This document shows positions 11,967-23,030 of a DNA stretch of 64,000 nucleotides, one piece after another. The number at the start of each line of letters is the position of its first letter. The stretch's first letter is position 1. A program made the position numbers and the translations under genes. The stretch is from positions 77,466,270-77,530,269 of the forward strand of contig JAKGHH010000004.1 in NCBI GenBank assembly GCA_022828595.1, in the 5' to 3' direction. The stretch comes from Nelumbo lutea. Taxonomy: Eukaryota; Streptophyta; Magnoliopsida; Proteales; Nelumbonaceae. The notes beneath the pieces were generated by a model. That model ran no database searches. It was not told the DNA's origin and saw nothing but the letters and a program-made list of their open reading frames with translations.

Positions 11967-12800
11967 AACATGTTGATCTCTACGATAGGATTTGAAATTA
12001 CATTGTTTCTTGGCCTCCAGGTACTGAGGACAATTCCTCTTCCAGTGCCTGGTCTGCTTGTAGAAGTGACAGGCATCTGATGCCTTGTCCTTTTGCTTTT
12101 TAGGCTTGCTAACTTTCTTTTGAGGTTTTTTCTTTGCCCGACTTGCCACCTTCAACAAGCATGGCCATGGGCTCATCATTCTTTATCAGTTCTTCGGCCT
12201 TCTGTAATATATTGCTGAGTTCTTGAAGGCTGACATTTAGCTTGTTCATATTATAGTTCATAATGAATTGATTGAAGGAAGGAGGCAAAAATTTCAAGAT
12301 GGCACAAACTTTGGTGACATGATCTAGCCGAGATCTAAGAGCCTCCAGTTCATTAATTTATCCCATCATCTTAAAACAATGGTTATGAACTAGCTGGTTC
12401 TTGGACATTTGACTAGTCATAAGCTGCTTTAGGACCTTTTGGCGAGTAGAACGATCCTACTCTTCGTGCATGGTCCTTAGATTATCCAAGATATCCTTGT
12501 TGGACACTTTGATCGATTGAACTCTCTATATCGGTTTATCTAAGGAAGCTATGATGTAGCATTAGGCAAGAGAGTTTTTCTCTTTCCATTCTTGATATTA
12601 CCTCTTACGGGCTTCAAAAGCCCTATCACCCAGGTGATCTGGAGTCGGGTTCTTAGCAACTTTGTCTAATTTCTCGGACGCCAGAACCAACATAAAGTTA
12701 CGATACCAGTCAGCGTAATTTGGACCCTTAAGCTTATTATCGTCCAATAGTCTGGCGAATTGTCCGTTTGCCATTTCTGATAAAAGGCAAAGCAAATATT
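11940..12800 (-). pseudogene. gag of nested LTR element
   Basis: The minus-strand ORF 12598-12795 begins MANGQFARLLDDNKL after a few leader residues and continues with YADWYRNFMLVLASEKL, a conserved N-terminus of plant copia gag. Further fragments at 12109-12297 include FLPPSFNQFIMNYNMNK and a coiled region ELSNILQKAEELI. The C-terminal piece (11940-12179) has a degenerate zinc knuckle: CHFYKQTRHWKRNC lacks the second Cys and the Gly before His. Several stops break the frame between the pieces. Gag would form the particle around element RNA. Confidence 0.8.
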
Positions 12801-14567
12801 AGTCCACAACCTAATTTGATTCATGTTTACTACATAGATATGGCTTTTAGTCCATGTTCCATTTTCATTTATTCATTTATGATATTTCCCTCCTATCTCA
12901 GTGACGGATACGAGATTATGTCTTTGGAAATGTGGGAAATCGCATATAGTGCATGGAGCCAACTGTTTTAGCTACATAACCCCATCACTTTCTGTGAATG
13001 ATCATATCCACTCATCTTATGAGGTTTCCCTTTGGCCTCTATCAGACAAGGTTCATTGCCATTTTAGGTTAAACCTTTCTGTCCAATAAGTGCTTACCCA
13101 TCATATTCGTGAATGCCAAGGTACCGTGAGAGAGTTTTCCATTTTAAAATAGGCCCCTCCCACATCGGTCTATGACGCTCCTATCATTTTATGAAACAAT
13201 CCAATAGACCCAACAACAAATGGATAACCCAATTTTATGGTGCATCTTCTCATTACTAAAGGGTCCATCTTCATGCTAATGATGGAAGGCATTTAGAGAG
13301 TTCATCATATGGATCTCCCTATCACATGCACTTATATTTTATTGGAGGGAACGAAATATTATGCCTTATTTCTGATTTAGGTCAAACCAAAGTGGTTCCC
13401 ACTGACTTTCTCAAAGTCAGATTTAAATAGGCCCTAAACGGCTAGGGTTCTGCACGATTCCTCTTGGGGAGGAAGCTGATATGGGCCCATCAAGAAGGGA
13501 GATCATCCAATGATCTTATGGACACCATGGCAATGATGTGCATTTAGTCATAGTATGCGAAAGAGCCACTGTCGAATTAACATGGGCCAAGTGCTTATGG
13601 TTCATGTACGTAGCTCATCACACATCCATACATCACATGCATGAAACAAATTGATCCAATCAATCAAAATATCTGTAAAACCCTAAATTAATTAGGTTAA
13701 ATCAGTATTAGCCCAATAAAGCCCATAATATTATCAAATAACATTATCTAGGTATATGGGCTTAATTGTAAATAGCAGTTTGACCCATATAGCATTTATG
13801 CTGATTCGGGGTAATGCCGTTTTAACATATTAAAACTGGGTTTTATAGAGGTGGGCCGAATTAAAACTTGAAGTGGGCTATCAACCCTCTGGCCAAAATC
13901 GAATTTGGCTCAGAAAACTAATCCCATCGAACCAAGAATTCGATCCAACCAGCTTGGACCAAATCTAGTGCAAATCGGCCCAAGTTTTGGTGTTCAGTTC
14001 AAGATTTAATTCAAGAATAATGATCTAAAAAATAAATTAAATCAAGATAATCATAATTATCAAGAAAACAAAATCAGAGGACTGCATTGTGATAATCTTG
14101 AACACCCTGCAAACCTACAAAGAAAAATTAAATGTAGATTGCAGAATTGAAATCTGCAAATTGCATATTGTAGAACTTCTATCTGCGAACTCTTCTTCTC
14201 CTCTATCACGCACTCCAGCAATCTTCAGATGAAATAAAATAGAAAAAACCTAATCTTTCTATTATTACATCACATTGAATTCTATACAATTTCTCTAAAT
14301 TGAATAGAATAGAAATAGCAGGGTGTGCAAATCTTACCACCAAAAAGATTTGATCTCTATCACATGTGCAGCCAAAGAATTCAAGAAACATCCATAGAAA
14401 AATTCCATAAATATAATAGAATAACAAAGATTTATTTTTTAGATCATTCGCCCAAAATCTGGGAACCAATTCCCAGAAAACTGTTAACTATGCAAATCGG
14501 GTAGAATGCATTTTGCCCATTTATGCAGAATCAGATCTGATCTAATTCGATTCAAGACCTGAACTTG
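12801..14567 (-). other. non-coding leader of nested LTR element
   Basis: This is the stretch between the primer site and gag. No coding domain was seen in any frame. It carries short repeated words with CATCATATGG and ATGGGCCC motifs. A long untranslated leader like this is common in non-autonomous plant LTR elements. Confidence 0.6.
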
Positions 14568-14579
14568 GCTCTGATACCA
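14568..14579 (-). other. tRNA-Met primer-binding site
   Basis: The minus strand reads TGGTATCAGAGC, complementary to the 3' end of plant initiator tRNA-Met, directly inside the LTR that ends at 14581. It fixes the orientation of the nested element. Confidence 0.85.
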
Positions 14580-14580
14580 T

Positions 14581-16468
14581 TGAAGGGATGGGATATCTAT
14601 CATATGGATGGCCGAACCATGTAGGGTAGCTGGGCAAAATTTCAAAATTTTTCTTACTTCCATATGGGAATTGCATTCCCAATTTAGAAAACTGCATTTT
14701 CAAGGTTTGTTCTTGTAACCAAACTAAACTAAATTTGAAACCATGATTAGAGAGAGGCATACCTGATACGGAATCCACACAAAAAGCTCCTCCCAACGCA
14801 AGTGTTCACACCCAAACAAAGTACCAAATCCTCCATCCACTAAAGATGACACATCTTACGATGAGGTAGAATCAACAAGTGGTTCTTCCACCAAGAACCT
14901 CAGATTCTTCAGCAAGAACCGAATGGGGTAGTGAGCACAGCTTCAAAATTGTTTCTTCCAACAAGAAACAATATCAAGATTAAATCTTGATCACTTCCAA
15001 GAGATGGAGATTGAATAGGGTAGGGCAGCAAGAGTAGAGAGAGAAAACTAGAGGCAGAAATAGTCAAACTGTGTAACTCTTTTCAGGTCCACCCTGCTCT
15101 TTATGTATAGCCCTTAAAGAGATAATCTCATAATCTGATTAGGGGTTTCTTGATCCAAATTTCTATTTGGAGAAATTTGGATCTGAACTCTTTAAGTGAT
15201 AAGGATAATCCTTTATTTGTAGATCAAGATCAGCTACTCTTAATCAAATTAGAAGTTCTCTAATCCAAATCTCTATTTGGATATGGATTTTTTAAGTGGA
15301 TAAGAGTTATCCTCTTATCCTTATCTACTGATCCATACCTAGATTCACCCCTATTTAATTAATCCAATTAACCCAATTTGAAATGGGCTTTAGGCCCATT
15401 AAGCTTGTAGGCTCGGTTCCTTTAATGCTAGCTAGTTTGTATGGCATGGGACACTATCATTGATCTACACATTAGTCACATGGGTTCATCCCAGCCTCAG
15501 TTACAAGGCCTAGCCGAATTCACTATAGGACACAGTGAACCCCTAAGTCCACCATGGGCTCTTAATGGGCCCAACATTTACACTAAATGGTCATTGGGTC
15601 TAGTCATCTTATGGAGGCCCAAGGACTATGGGTAGATGCAAGATTAGCCCATCAGGTATAACCCTCAATGGTCTTACACTTAACCTCTCAGCCCATAATG
15701 ATTCAACATTGCTTGACAAGAGAGAACTTCTCCCTCGGTTGCAAGGTACAGTATTGCACTCTCTACTCACATAGATCCCGGGATTTTAAACCTTTTTGCA
15801 AACAATTTGAAACCATAATATATAAGTATATCTCATAAATATATTTTGCACAACCAAATTTCAAACACATTTGAAATCCACTGTCAACAGTTTAGGTTTC
15901 CATCAGAGAAAGTGCATTCTCCGATCATTCACTTTGTCGGCAAAGGGGCTGATCCTATCACTATGATCACCCACTCATGTGAATTCTCGTATTGCCCCAA
16001 CATACCCAGGTTTTGAACCCCACTAAGGATTTCACAGATTGGCATATCAAAGACAGTCTAATCTGACACCTAGTGCAGTACTATAATCGAGTTTAGGGGT
16101 CAAGTGTAACATTTCAGTTTTGCCCATCTATCTCCAAGGTCCAAGGCAACACTGGAATTTGGTCCGATTCTGGGTTTCAAGAAAACCCACATTGCATGTA
16201 CCTTAGGTCTCACCTTGACAGTTGAGACAAACCACCCCAACCAACTTAACGACACATCAGTGTCAGCTTTAGCAAGATAAATCTCCCCAGATCTATCCAA
16301 TGGCTGTGAAGATTCTAAACTAACACGAGTCTCATTAGTGTATAGTTTAAGGATATTACACAGAAACACACCACAATATAATGAATAAAATATATACTTT
16401 ATTCATTTACAATAAATGTCATAATGTACATCAAGTTGATTGGTGCTAAGGGCATATACTGTCTAACA
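14581..16468 (-). repeat. nested element 5' LTR (1,888 bp)
   Basis: The LTR begins TGTTAGACAG at 16468 on the minus strand and ends ATCCCTTCA at 14581, next to the primer site. The distal end (16380-16468) has the A/T-rich text with TTATTCATT and TAAATGAATAAAG words. Open frames inside it carry no recognised domain and are treated as chance. A partial third copy of its U5 side sits at 58691-59563. Confidence 0.82.
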
Positions 16469-17310
16469 CATCCGTCCAACCAATCTTCGATATTTGTCTG
16501 TGTGTGGAAATGAAAGCCCTTCTACAAGATCTAGCTGTTGTTGTTGAAGCATAGGAAAAGAACTAGGTCGACAGGCTAGCATGCTCGTCTCAGATAAGAT
16601 ATCAAGAGTGTATTTCCTTTGATAAAGAAAGATACCATTTGGAGACCTGGAGATTTCAATGCCAAGGAAATACCTAAGTTCTCCAAGGTCTTTAATGTGG
16701 AAGTAGTTACTAAGGTAATTTTTAAGTCTAGCTATGCGATCGGAATCATTTCTAGCAATTATTATATCATCAACATATACAAGAACTGCTAAGAAGCTAT
16801 TAGGCCAAGAAGAAATGAATAGTGTGTAATCAGCTGTAAACTGAAGGAAACCATGATGCTTTAATGTTGTGGCAAGCGTGTCAAACCAGTTGCGCAACGT
16901 TTGTTTAAGTCCATAAATTGATTTTTGAAGACAACAAACTCATGTATCACCTGATGGTAAGAAGCTCGGAGTTGGCAACATGTGAACTTCTTTGCGTAAG
17001 TCACCATGCAAAAAGGCATTACTTACATCCATTTGATGAAATCCCAATGACGAGCTGTAGCCAAGGCTAAAAGACATCTCACTATAACCAACTTTGCAAT
17101 GGGAGCATAGGTGTCGTTGTAATCAACTCTAAGAGTTTGAGTATAATCTTTGGCGATTAACTTGGCTTTGTAACGATCAATAGTCCGATTAGGTTTAAGC
17201 TTGAGCTTATATACCCACTTGTAGTCCACTAGGGATTTTCCAGGTGGCAAAAAAGTTAAAGTCCAAGTACAATTTCGGTCAAGAGCGATCAATTCATCTT
17301 GCATGGCCTA
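16469..17310 (-). pseudogene. outer copia RT, N-terminal and catalytic part
   Basis: The piece 17023-17304 gives MQDELIALDRNCTWTL, KWVYKLKLKPN and the ARHW block, the usual start of copia RT. The piece up to 16897 carries the catalytic LVYVDDIIIA, then FHIKDLGELRYFLGIE and the YRRLVGR word, where the nested element interrupts it. The GGATG at the junction is one copy of the target duplication. About 40 codons between the two pieces (16898-17022) are out of frame. The catalytic Asp pair is intact. Confidence 0.87.
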
Positions 17311-17880
17311 TTGTCATTTAGGATGTGCAGCGACTTTAGGATAGATTTCCAGTGTTGTAGTATTCGGCAAGGTAGATGAGTGGGTTGATGGTGAAGGCCC
17401 AATAAAATGTGATATGGGATGTTGTGTGTTGGGGTTCCTTGGATCATTGGATTGTGAGGTAGGATAGACAAACTCTTGGAGTCTCTTGGGAGGTCAAATA
17501 GGGCGGTTGGACTAATGTATAGGTGTAACGAGGGTGTTGTTGGGTTCTATTCCTGACCCGTTGATAACTGAGGAAGGCCCATCATGGGCTGTGCGGGCTA
17601 AGAATCATAGGTTGCAATGGTATCAATGGGTGTGTCATCGGTTCTAGGAAGTGGGCTAAGAATCATAGGTTGCAATGGTATCAATGGGTGTGTCATCAGT
17701 TATAGAAAGTGGTACCACTGGCTGATTAGAAGACTATAGAGTGTTTTGGATGTTCAAGAAAGGAAATTGGTCCTCATAGAAGTGAACATCCCATGAGACA
17801 AACAACTCTTTGTTATCAAGGTTAAATAATCGATAACATTTCTGTCCTTGTGGATAGCCCATGAAAACACAATGATGGGC
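17311..17880 (-). pseudogene. outer copia spacer between integrase and RT
   Basis: This interval corresponds to the variable linker that follows integrase in copia polyproteins. It contains a tandem duplication of about 60 bp: the text with CATAGGTTGCAATGG occurs near 17608 and again near 17661. Translation is broken by stops. No separate gene is proposed. Confidence 0.55.
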
Positions 17881-18726
17881 TTACACAACAAATTTATCAT
17901 GGGGTTTGCCTTGAACTCGGGTATAGCATAAACAACTGAACACCCTTAAGTGGCTATATGTAGGAGGCTTACCATGCAACATCTCATAAGGAGATTTCCC
18001 ATGCAATTGTGGTGTAGGTAAGTAATTTATCAATAAAGTTGTAGTGAATACACATTCACCCCAAAATTGTATTGGGAGCCTTGCTTGCAATTGTAAGGCA
18101 CGTGCCATTTCAAGTAAATGGCGGTGCTTTCGCTCCACTACCCCATTCTGTTGAGAAGTGTCAACACATTTTCACTGATGAAGAATGCCATTATACTAAA
18201 AATAAGTTTGAGTCTTTACCATTTCACAGAACATAGTGAGAAATGAAAAAGTATTCGGCATATGTGCCATCAAATTGACCCAGGTGGCTTGACTGTAGTC
18301 ATCCACAATAGAGAGGAAATAATGAGCCCCGGGGTGGCAAGACACCTGGTATGCTCCCCAAATATCACAATGAATAATATTGAAAGGTGTAGTGATTTTA
18401 TAATAGCTAAGAGGAAAAGGTAATCTTGTAACCTTAGCACGATTATATGCATCACAACACACAATAGTTGTAGATAGGGAAACATGCCATTCTTGAATCA
18501 ATGACAATCGATCATAGGAAGCATGTCCTAACGTATGATGCCACAATTGAGAAAAATCAGTTGAGCTAATATGTAGAGTTGTAAAATTTGGAAGTCTAGT
18601 GAAGTGGTAAAGACCATCCCTCATTTCAGCCACTCCAATTGGTTTCTTTGTGATTAGATCCTGTAGGACACAGAAGGTGGGGAAAAATAAATCCACACAA
18701 TTCAACTGATTAGTGAGTTTGCTCAC
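17881..18726 (-). pseudogene. outer copia integrase
   Basis: The minus frame 18196-18726 has the GAG-pre-integrase block LWHHTLGHASYDRL, where the HHCC finger is partly kept, then the core with FNIIHCDIWGAY (first Asp) and SIVDDYSQATWV (second Asp). The frame 17881-18138 begins ERKHRHLLEMARAL, the region just after the catalytic Glu, and continues with QFWGECVFTTTLLINYLPT. The Glu-bearing segment between them (18139-18195) is broken. The enzyme would insert element cDNA into the genome. Confidence 0.85.
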
Positions 18727-19081
18727 AGATATCAGATTGCAATTAAAATCAGGAACAATAAGAGCATTCGCTAGATGAATATGATCAGTAATCTTGATAG
18801 ATCATTGAGTTCGCACAGGCACTATAATGCCATTGGGTAGATGGACTGGTTTATGGGAACTAACTAGCTATGTATCAAGAATCATATCGGATTGTGCACC
18901 AATCATATGGTCCGAGGCCCCTATATCTAGAATCCAACTAGAAGGATGTAAAGGTTGACAAGCATGAGCCTTACCAACATAATTTATTGCAATAGCATGC
19001 TTGTCGGAGTTCAGAAGATCCATAAGTTGTTGACACTAATCAAGACTCAAACCAGCAATTGGAGAAACTGAATCCTAATGT
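18727..19081 (-). pseudogene. outer copia protease region
   Basis: The minus strand contains WILDIGASDHM near 18905-18940, the copia aspartic protease motif with Asp kept and the next residue changed from the usual Ser or Thr to Ile. Stops flank it. The region connects gag and integrase, as expected. Confidence 0.65.
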
Positions 19082-19800
19082 CTAGGCATCTGTTGTATTC
19101 TTTAAGGAACTCTTGTCTACAGATTTGCCAGATGCAGAATTCCTTTTGTCTCCCCAACTTGGTGGATAGCCTAGAAGTTCATAGCATTGGTCCTTCGTGT
19201 GTCCATTGCGCTTGCAATGGTCACATTTGAATCTTGGACGGGTGTACTTATCTTGGGGTTTTGATGATGCAGCGACAACATGTAGTGTTGTTGTTTCAAC
19301 AACAGGTGATCGCTGAGACGAGAGACTCTGGTGGCATTCTTCTTGCACAACCAGTGCATAAATGTGACTGATGTTGGGTAAGGGATCAAGACTGAGGATG
19401 TGAGAATGAACAGTATTAAAACTCTCACTCAATCCAATAAAGAATTGATACACTTTCTTTCTCGCGTTTAGCAATGAATTCCTTCGCTGCGCCTCCACAT
19501 GAGCAGGTTGGGATCGAATTATAGGTTGCTAATTCATCCCACAAGGTTTTGGACTTTGTGAAATAAGCAAAGATAGAGAGATTCTCCTGTTGAAGCAATG
19601 CTAAGTCTCTCTTGAGTTGAAAGATCCGAGAAGCATTCTCTTGTGATCGCTCCTTCAGATCATGCCAGATCTCATGAGTAGAATCAACATACACCACACT
19701 TTCATGTACTTCATAGGACAAAGAGTTGAAAATCCAAGAAATGACCATAGAATTACACTTATTCCAGGCTAGTTCTTGAGCAGGTGACTTTTTTGGTCTC
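19082..19800 (-). pseudogene. outer copia gag
   Basis: Two overlapping minus frames give the copia gag. The upstream frame (19425-19748) contains WIFNSLSYEVHESV, EIWHDLKERSQENASRIFQL and FAYFTKSKTLWDELATY, which is the UBN2-type core. The downstream frame (19082-19498) has KVYQFFIGLSESFNTV followed by the zinc knuckle CDHCKRNGHTKDQC (C-x2-C-x4-H-x4-C) and the CYELLGYPPSW tail common to this lineage. One frameshift joins them. Gag packages the element RNA in cytoplasmic particles. Confidence 0.86.
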
Positions 19801-19929
19801 TACAATGCATTTCGCATTGCTTTGTTCCAGGTGGAGTAGTTTTCTTCATTTAATGGATAGGAAACTAAGACGACACCTGGATTATTTGAAGGATGCAACA
19901 ACGTTTTAAAAAATGACTCAGAAATGGAA

Positions 19930-20215
19930 TTGTTCTGGCCATCAGTTTCTGGGTCAACAGTCTAACCATCCGGTTCGAACGGATGATCCATTCTGATAGC
20001 AAAATTAAAAAAAAAAAAAAATTAAAAAGTAAAAAAACGGTCAAAAACCGTTGAATGGGTCAATGGGTCAATGGTTTGACCGCTTAGGCCAACGGTTTGT
20101 TGACTTTTTCAATGGTTTTTGACCAGATTCTAGGTTTGGGGTAAAATGGAACCAGTTGCCTGAACGGTTCCCGGGCTGAACGGTCTGACCATTCAGGTCA
20201 ACTGTGGTTCTAAAA
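19930..20215. repeat. GGTTGAACGGTT-style repeat in copia leader
   Basis: The leader of the outer copia holds a segment of short repeated words (CGGTTC, CGGTCAAA, AATGGTTTGACC) around an A-rich run at 20007-20024. A similar segment lies at 44565-44745. It looks like a small inserted foldback-type element; exact ends and target copies were not fixed. Confidence 0.4.
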
Positions 20216-20351
20216 TGTTGGGATGCAAGAAAAATGGAGAAATTGGATCGCAGGTAACATCCAAGCTACCAGTTGCAGTGGTGGCAACCATTGACTCTGG
20301 TGATTTGTAGACACACAAAAGGAAAGGAACGGACCGAGAGAGCCTAAGGTG

Positions 20352-20497
20352 CTCTGATACCATTTAAAATTAATGGAAGCGCACTGTGATCATGTTATCA
20401 TTAGATATTTATAATGGATTACAAAAGACTTTAGAATGTAAATTACAAAGAATTGTACACGTGGATATTGTCGTAAGACTGTAATACTTTGGAAGAG
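20352..20497 (-). repeat. outer copia 5' LTR and primer site
   Basis: The primer site reads TGGTATCAGAGC on the minus strand (20352-20363). The LTR follows at about 20364-20497 and repeats the sequence at 10158-10275. The LTR terminus next to the primer site lacks the usual CA, and the lower copy has TG at this point, so one terminal dinucleotide has been lost or the boundary is shifted by two bases. Confidence 0.7.
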
Positions 20498-20744
20498 GGT
20501 GGAATAGTGTGGAACTGGAAACTAAAGAACAGTTTCATAGATTTGAGTTGCCGTCGTTGCCTTCCGGCTGGCATGCATACTTGGAGTCGGAACTCAGAAA
20601 AAGATTGTCATTGCCTTGCCGGTCGCCGCTGTAGGTGATGCCTCCGACTACCAGTGTGGAAGGGAAGAAATGCTCCAGGCCTCCAGTTTGGAGTTCGAAC
20701 TTCGAAAGAGAGGTGACTCGAATGAGAAAATTAGGAAAATGGGA

Positions 20745-20870
20745 TTAGGCATATATATATATATATATGCCAGGCTGGGGTCGGGATTGGGCTAGGCTTC
20801 TTTGTGAAATCCTGAGCCTGGGCCCATGGGCCTAAGAATATATTCAAGCCTGACTGTTGCCGGGCCGTCA
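20745..20870. repeat. (AT)n run and GGGCTGGG word repeat
   Basis: An AT microsatellite (20751-20768) is followed by text made of GGCTGGG, GGGCCCATGGGCC and GCCGGGCCG words. It resembles 9425-9575 on the other side of the copia insertion. The two may be arms of one older hAT-like element, but no ends were found. Confidence 0.4.
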
Positions 20871-21839
20871 CCTTGGCAATGAGCCATTCAATCTATTAGA
20901 TGAAGGATTTGGGAATGCCTCAAATGTCAAGGCCTGTCCGATTTGGATACCATCCATCTTATGATCATGTGCGAGTCCTACCAGGATCCATTCCTAACTT
21001 GAAGGAAAACCCACTCTATGCCTGTGGAAAGACTTCCCCTATACGACTGTAACTTTCCACTAGATTCTCCTCTCTATTGCTGTTATGCAATGCCCCTTCT
21101 GCCCCTCTAATGGGCCAGGATTACTGGAAATAAACACCTACTTTATGGGGTAATGTTTCAATTTAATATAAAGGAAGGTATGGATGGGAACCAGAAAAAA
21201 ACTAACCAAGAAGAAACAAGAGACAAAACCCCAGTAAATCATCTTCCTTTAGCGTCTCTTCAACCTAACAGGCTGGTTCTCCAAGAGCATAAGGAAGCTT
21301 CACGGTGGCAAGACTTTCTCTATTCTAAATTTCTAATGGTACTGAGACTGAAGAGGTTTGAGGAAGAAGATGAGATGATAAGAAAACAAAGAAACAAAGA
21401 GAGGTAAAAGAAATTAAAGAAATTAAAGCAAACTTGTGTTGGAAACTTCGAATCATAGACTCATAGTTCTCAAGGTCTTTGGGCAATGACTTGTATCCAA
21501 GTGCACCTAGAAAACCTATACATGTTCTATGTTTGACAGAAAGCATTTTTCCACATTTATAGTCTATTAGTAAGAAAGCATCAAACTGACTCATGGGTTC
21601 ATATATCAAGGCATATTAGTCCATGAATTTAATTAGGCAACGACAAGTTGAGAATAAATCGCATCCATGGTTATCTATTGTTTTGTCATAAAATTATTAT
21701 CCTCATACAGTGGGATAAGGTTTGGATGATGATGATGATGAAGAATCATAAAATGATTCTAACAAAGAATGGAATAATTGCAGCAAAGATAAATACCTGT
21801 TATAATTGATGGAAGCTCTTCCTGGAGTATTTGAACCTT
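20871..21839. other. stretch without a recognised gene
   Basis: A minus-strand frame at about 21400-21609 encodes PMSQFDAFLLIDYKCGK and GFLGALGYKSLPKDLENY, a composition that looks protein-like, but no family was recognised. At 21708-21745 the text GGGATAAGGTTTGGATGATG matches the 3' end of plant Au-type SINEs, tailed by GAT repeats. No complete SINE could be delimited. Confidence 0.4.
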
Positions 21840-22037
21840 TCATCCCAATCTTCTCTTTGTTCTCAATCCTTTTTTTGTTATTGGAGCTACACGATATTTT
21901 TTTTCAGACACTTCAGTTTTACATGTTTTGTAGCTTGACTTTGAAGGTGGAGTTTCTTCTATAAGAGGCTGGCTGGGAGTAAAAGCCTCTCCCTTTACTC
22001 GGTCTTGCTTTGTCCCTATTAAGATTGTTGGCCTCCC
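21840..22037 (-). other. exon-like open segment, unrecognised
   Basis: On the minus strand an acceptor-like TTACAG at 22038-22043 is followed by 65 open codons and a TGA at 21840-21842. The product starts GRPTILIGTKQDRV and ends KKGLRTKRRLG; it is basic and Ser/Pro/Lys-rich. The composition is coding-like, yet no family was recognised and no upstream exon was found before the MITE at 22210-22510. It may be the last exon of a gene displaced by insertions, a gene fragment, or chance. Confidence 0.3.
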
Positions 22038-22206
22038 CTGTAATGAGGATACTATAGAATAAATATTAGAGGTTTTGAGGCATGCATCTATGATCTACAG
22101 TATTAGTGTGAGGTTCTAGTATTTACACTCGAGGAAATTGAACGTGAAGAAAGTGTACGGTTCACTGATTTTGATCGTTTTTTCACCTTGAGTCCATCTA
22201 ATGATC

Positions 22207-22513
22207 TAAGGATTTGTTTGGTTCGCAGCCATTATCAGAATTAGAATCGGATTTGAATTGAAATCCTTCAGAATCGGAATGATTTATTCCCATAATCTGT
22301 TTAGTTTAAACAGGAATTGGAATGAGAATTATTGGTATCAGCAGGAATAGGATTTCATTCCCAAAGGAAGGGAATTCCCTCTAATGGGAAAATGCCATTC
22401 CACTAGAAATGGAAATGGAATTCTGATTCTGCCCAACAAAACAGTTGAAATTGGAATAGCCAATTCCAATTTTGATTCCAGACCTTTATTCCTGCAAACC
22501 AAGTGGGCCCTAA
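22207..22513. mobile_element. Tourist-like MITE with TAA target copies
   Basis: The element body is 22210-22510 (301 bp). Its ends are inverted: GGATTTGTTTGGTTCGCAG on the left, and CTGCAAACCAAGTGGGCCC on the right as the complement. TAA occurs immediately outside both ends (22207-22209 and 22511-22513), the usual PIF/Harbinger target. The interior is filled with GGAATTGGAATG words and has no coding capacity. Confidence 0.75.
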
Positions 22514-22554
22514 TAGATTATATTCGCCACCGTAATCTCCATCAGCCTTGAGAA

Positions 22555-23030
22555 TAGGGCTGTAATCGGATCGGATGCACCAAAATCCGCATCCGATCCG
22601 ATCTGAAATCCTATTGGATTTAAAGACTTGGATTTGAACCCGGATCCTAATAGACTCAGATCGGATTTGGATTTAATCTGGTTCTTCTATAAATTTTCTA
22701 AAATACCAGAAGAATTAAAAATTTATTTATTTTTTAACCTTTATATATAATAAATTAATATAAATATAACACACTAAATTCATTATATATATAATATATA
22801 ATATCTTTTTACAATTTTAAATATAAGTATATAAAACTTATATGTTAAAATTAATAAATATCATATTATAATCAGATCAGATGGAGTCAAATCCTAATCT
22901 GGTCTGATTATTAATTGGATATAGATTAAAACATCCTGAATCCGACCCAATTACATATATACACAATCCGAATCCAAGATAATGGAGATCAGATTGGCTT
23001 AGATTTTCGAATATCATTGACAGGCTTGAG
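22555..23030. mobile_element. hAT-like word-repeat element with AT-rich core
   Basis: Both arms are made of GGATCGGAT/ATCCGATCC words in opposite orientation around a very AT-rich centre (about 22690-22870). The ends read AGGGCTGTAATCGG and CATTGACAGGCTT. The layout matches the better-defined element at 52120-52589. No coding sequence was found and no target duplication was fixed. Confidence 0.5.

Larger units (their letters stand above)
10937..16468 (-). mobile_element. gag-only LTR retroelement nested in copia RT
   Basis: The element is bounded by a TGTTAGACAG terminus at 16468 (read on the minus strand) and by a TAAAGGGATGGG end at 10937, where the terminal TG has become TA. It is flanked by near-identical 5-bp target copies: CAACC at 10932-10936 and CATCC at 16469-16473. 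Inside is a tRNA-Met primer site (14568-14579, reverse complement) and a gag reading frame but no pol. This fits a non-autonomous element that depends on enzymes made elsewhere. Confidence 0.85.
10158..20497 (-). mobile_element. Ty1-copia element split by a nested LTR element
   Basis: A minus-strand copia element with short LTRs is cut in two. Its gag, protease, integrase and most of RT lie at 16469-20364. The rest of RT plus RNase H lies at 10226-10936. The intervening 10937-16468 is a separate LTR element. The same outer LTR sequence occurs at both ends (about 10158-10275 and 20364-20497), and the reverse complement of the tRNA-Met primer site is next to the upper one. Stops and frameshifts make it inactive. 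LTR ends are uncertain by a few bases. Confidence 0.85.

Noticed and set aside
11627..11968. Plus-strand frame of 113 codons in the nested LTR
   Set aside because: It lies inside an LTR, has no domain, and is not conserved in the other LTR copy.
14568..14579. Possible tRNA gene
   Set aside because: Only the 12-nt primer-site match is present; there is no cloverleaf. The same holds at 20352 and 63154.
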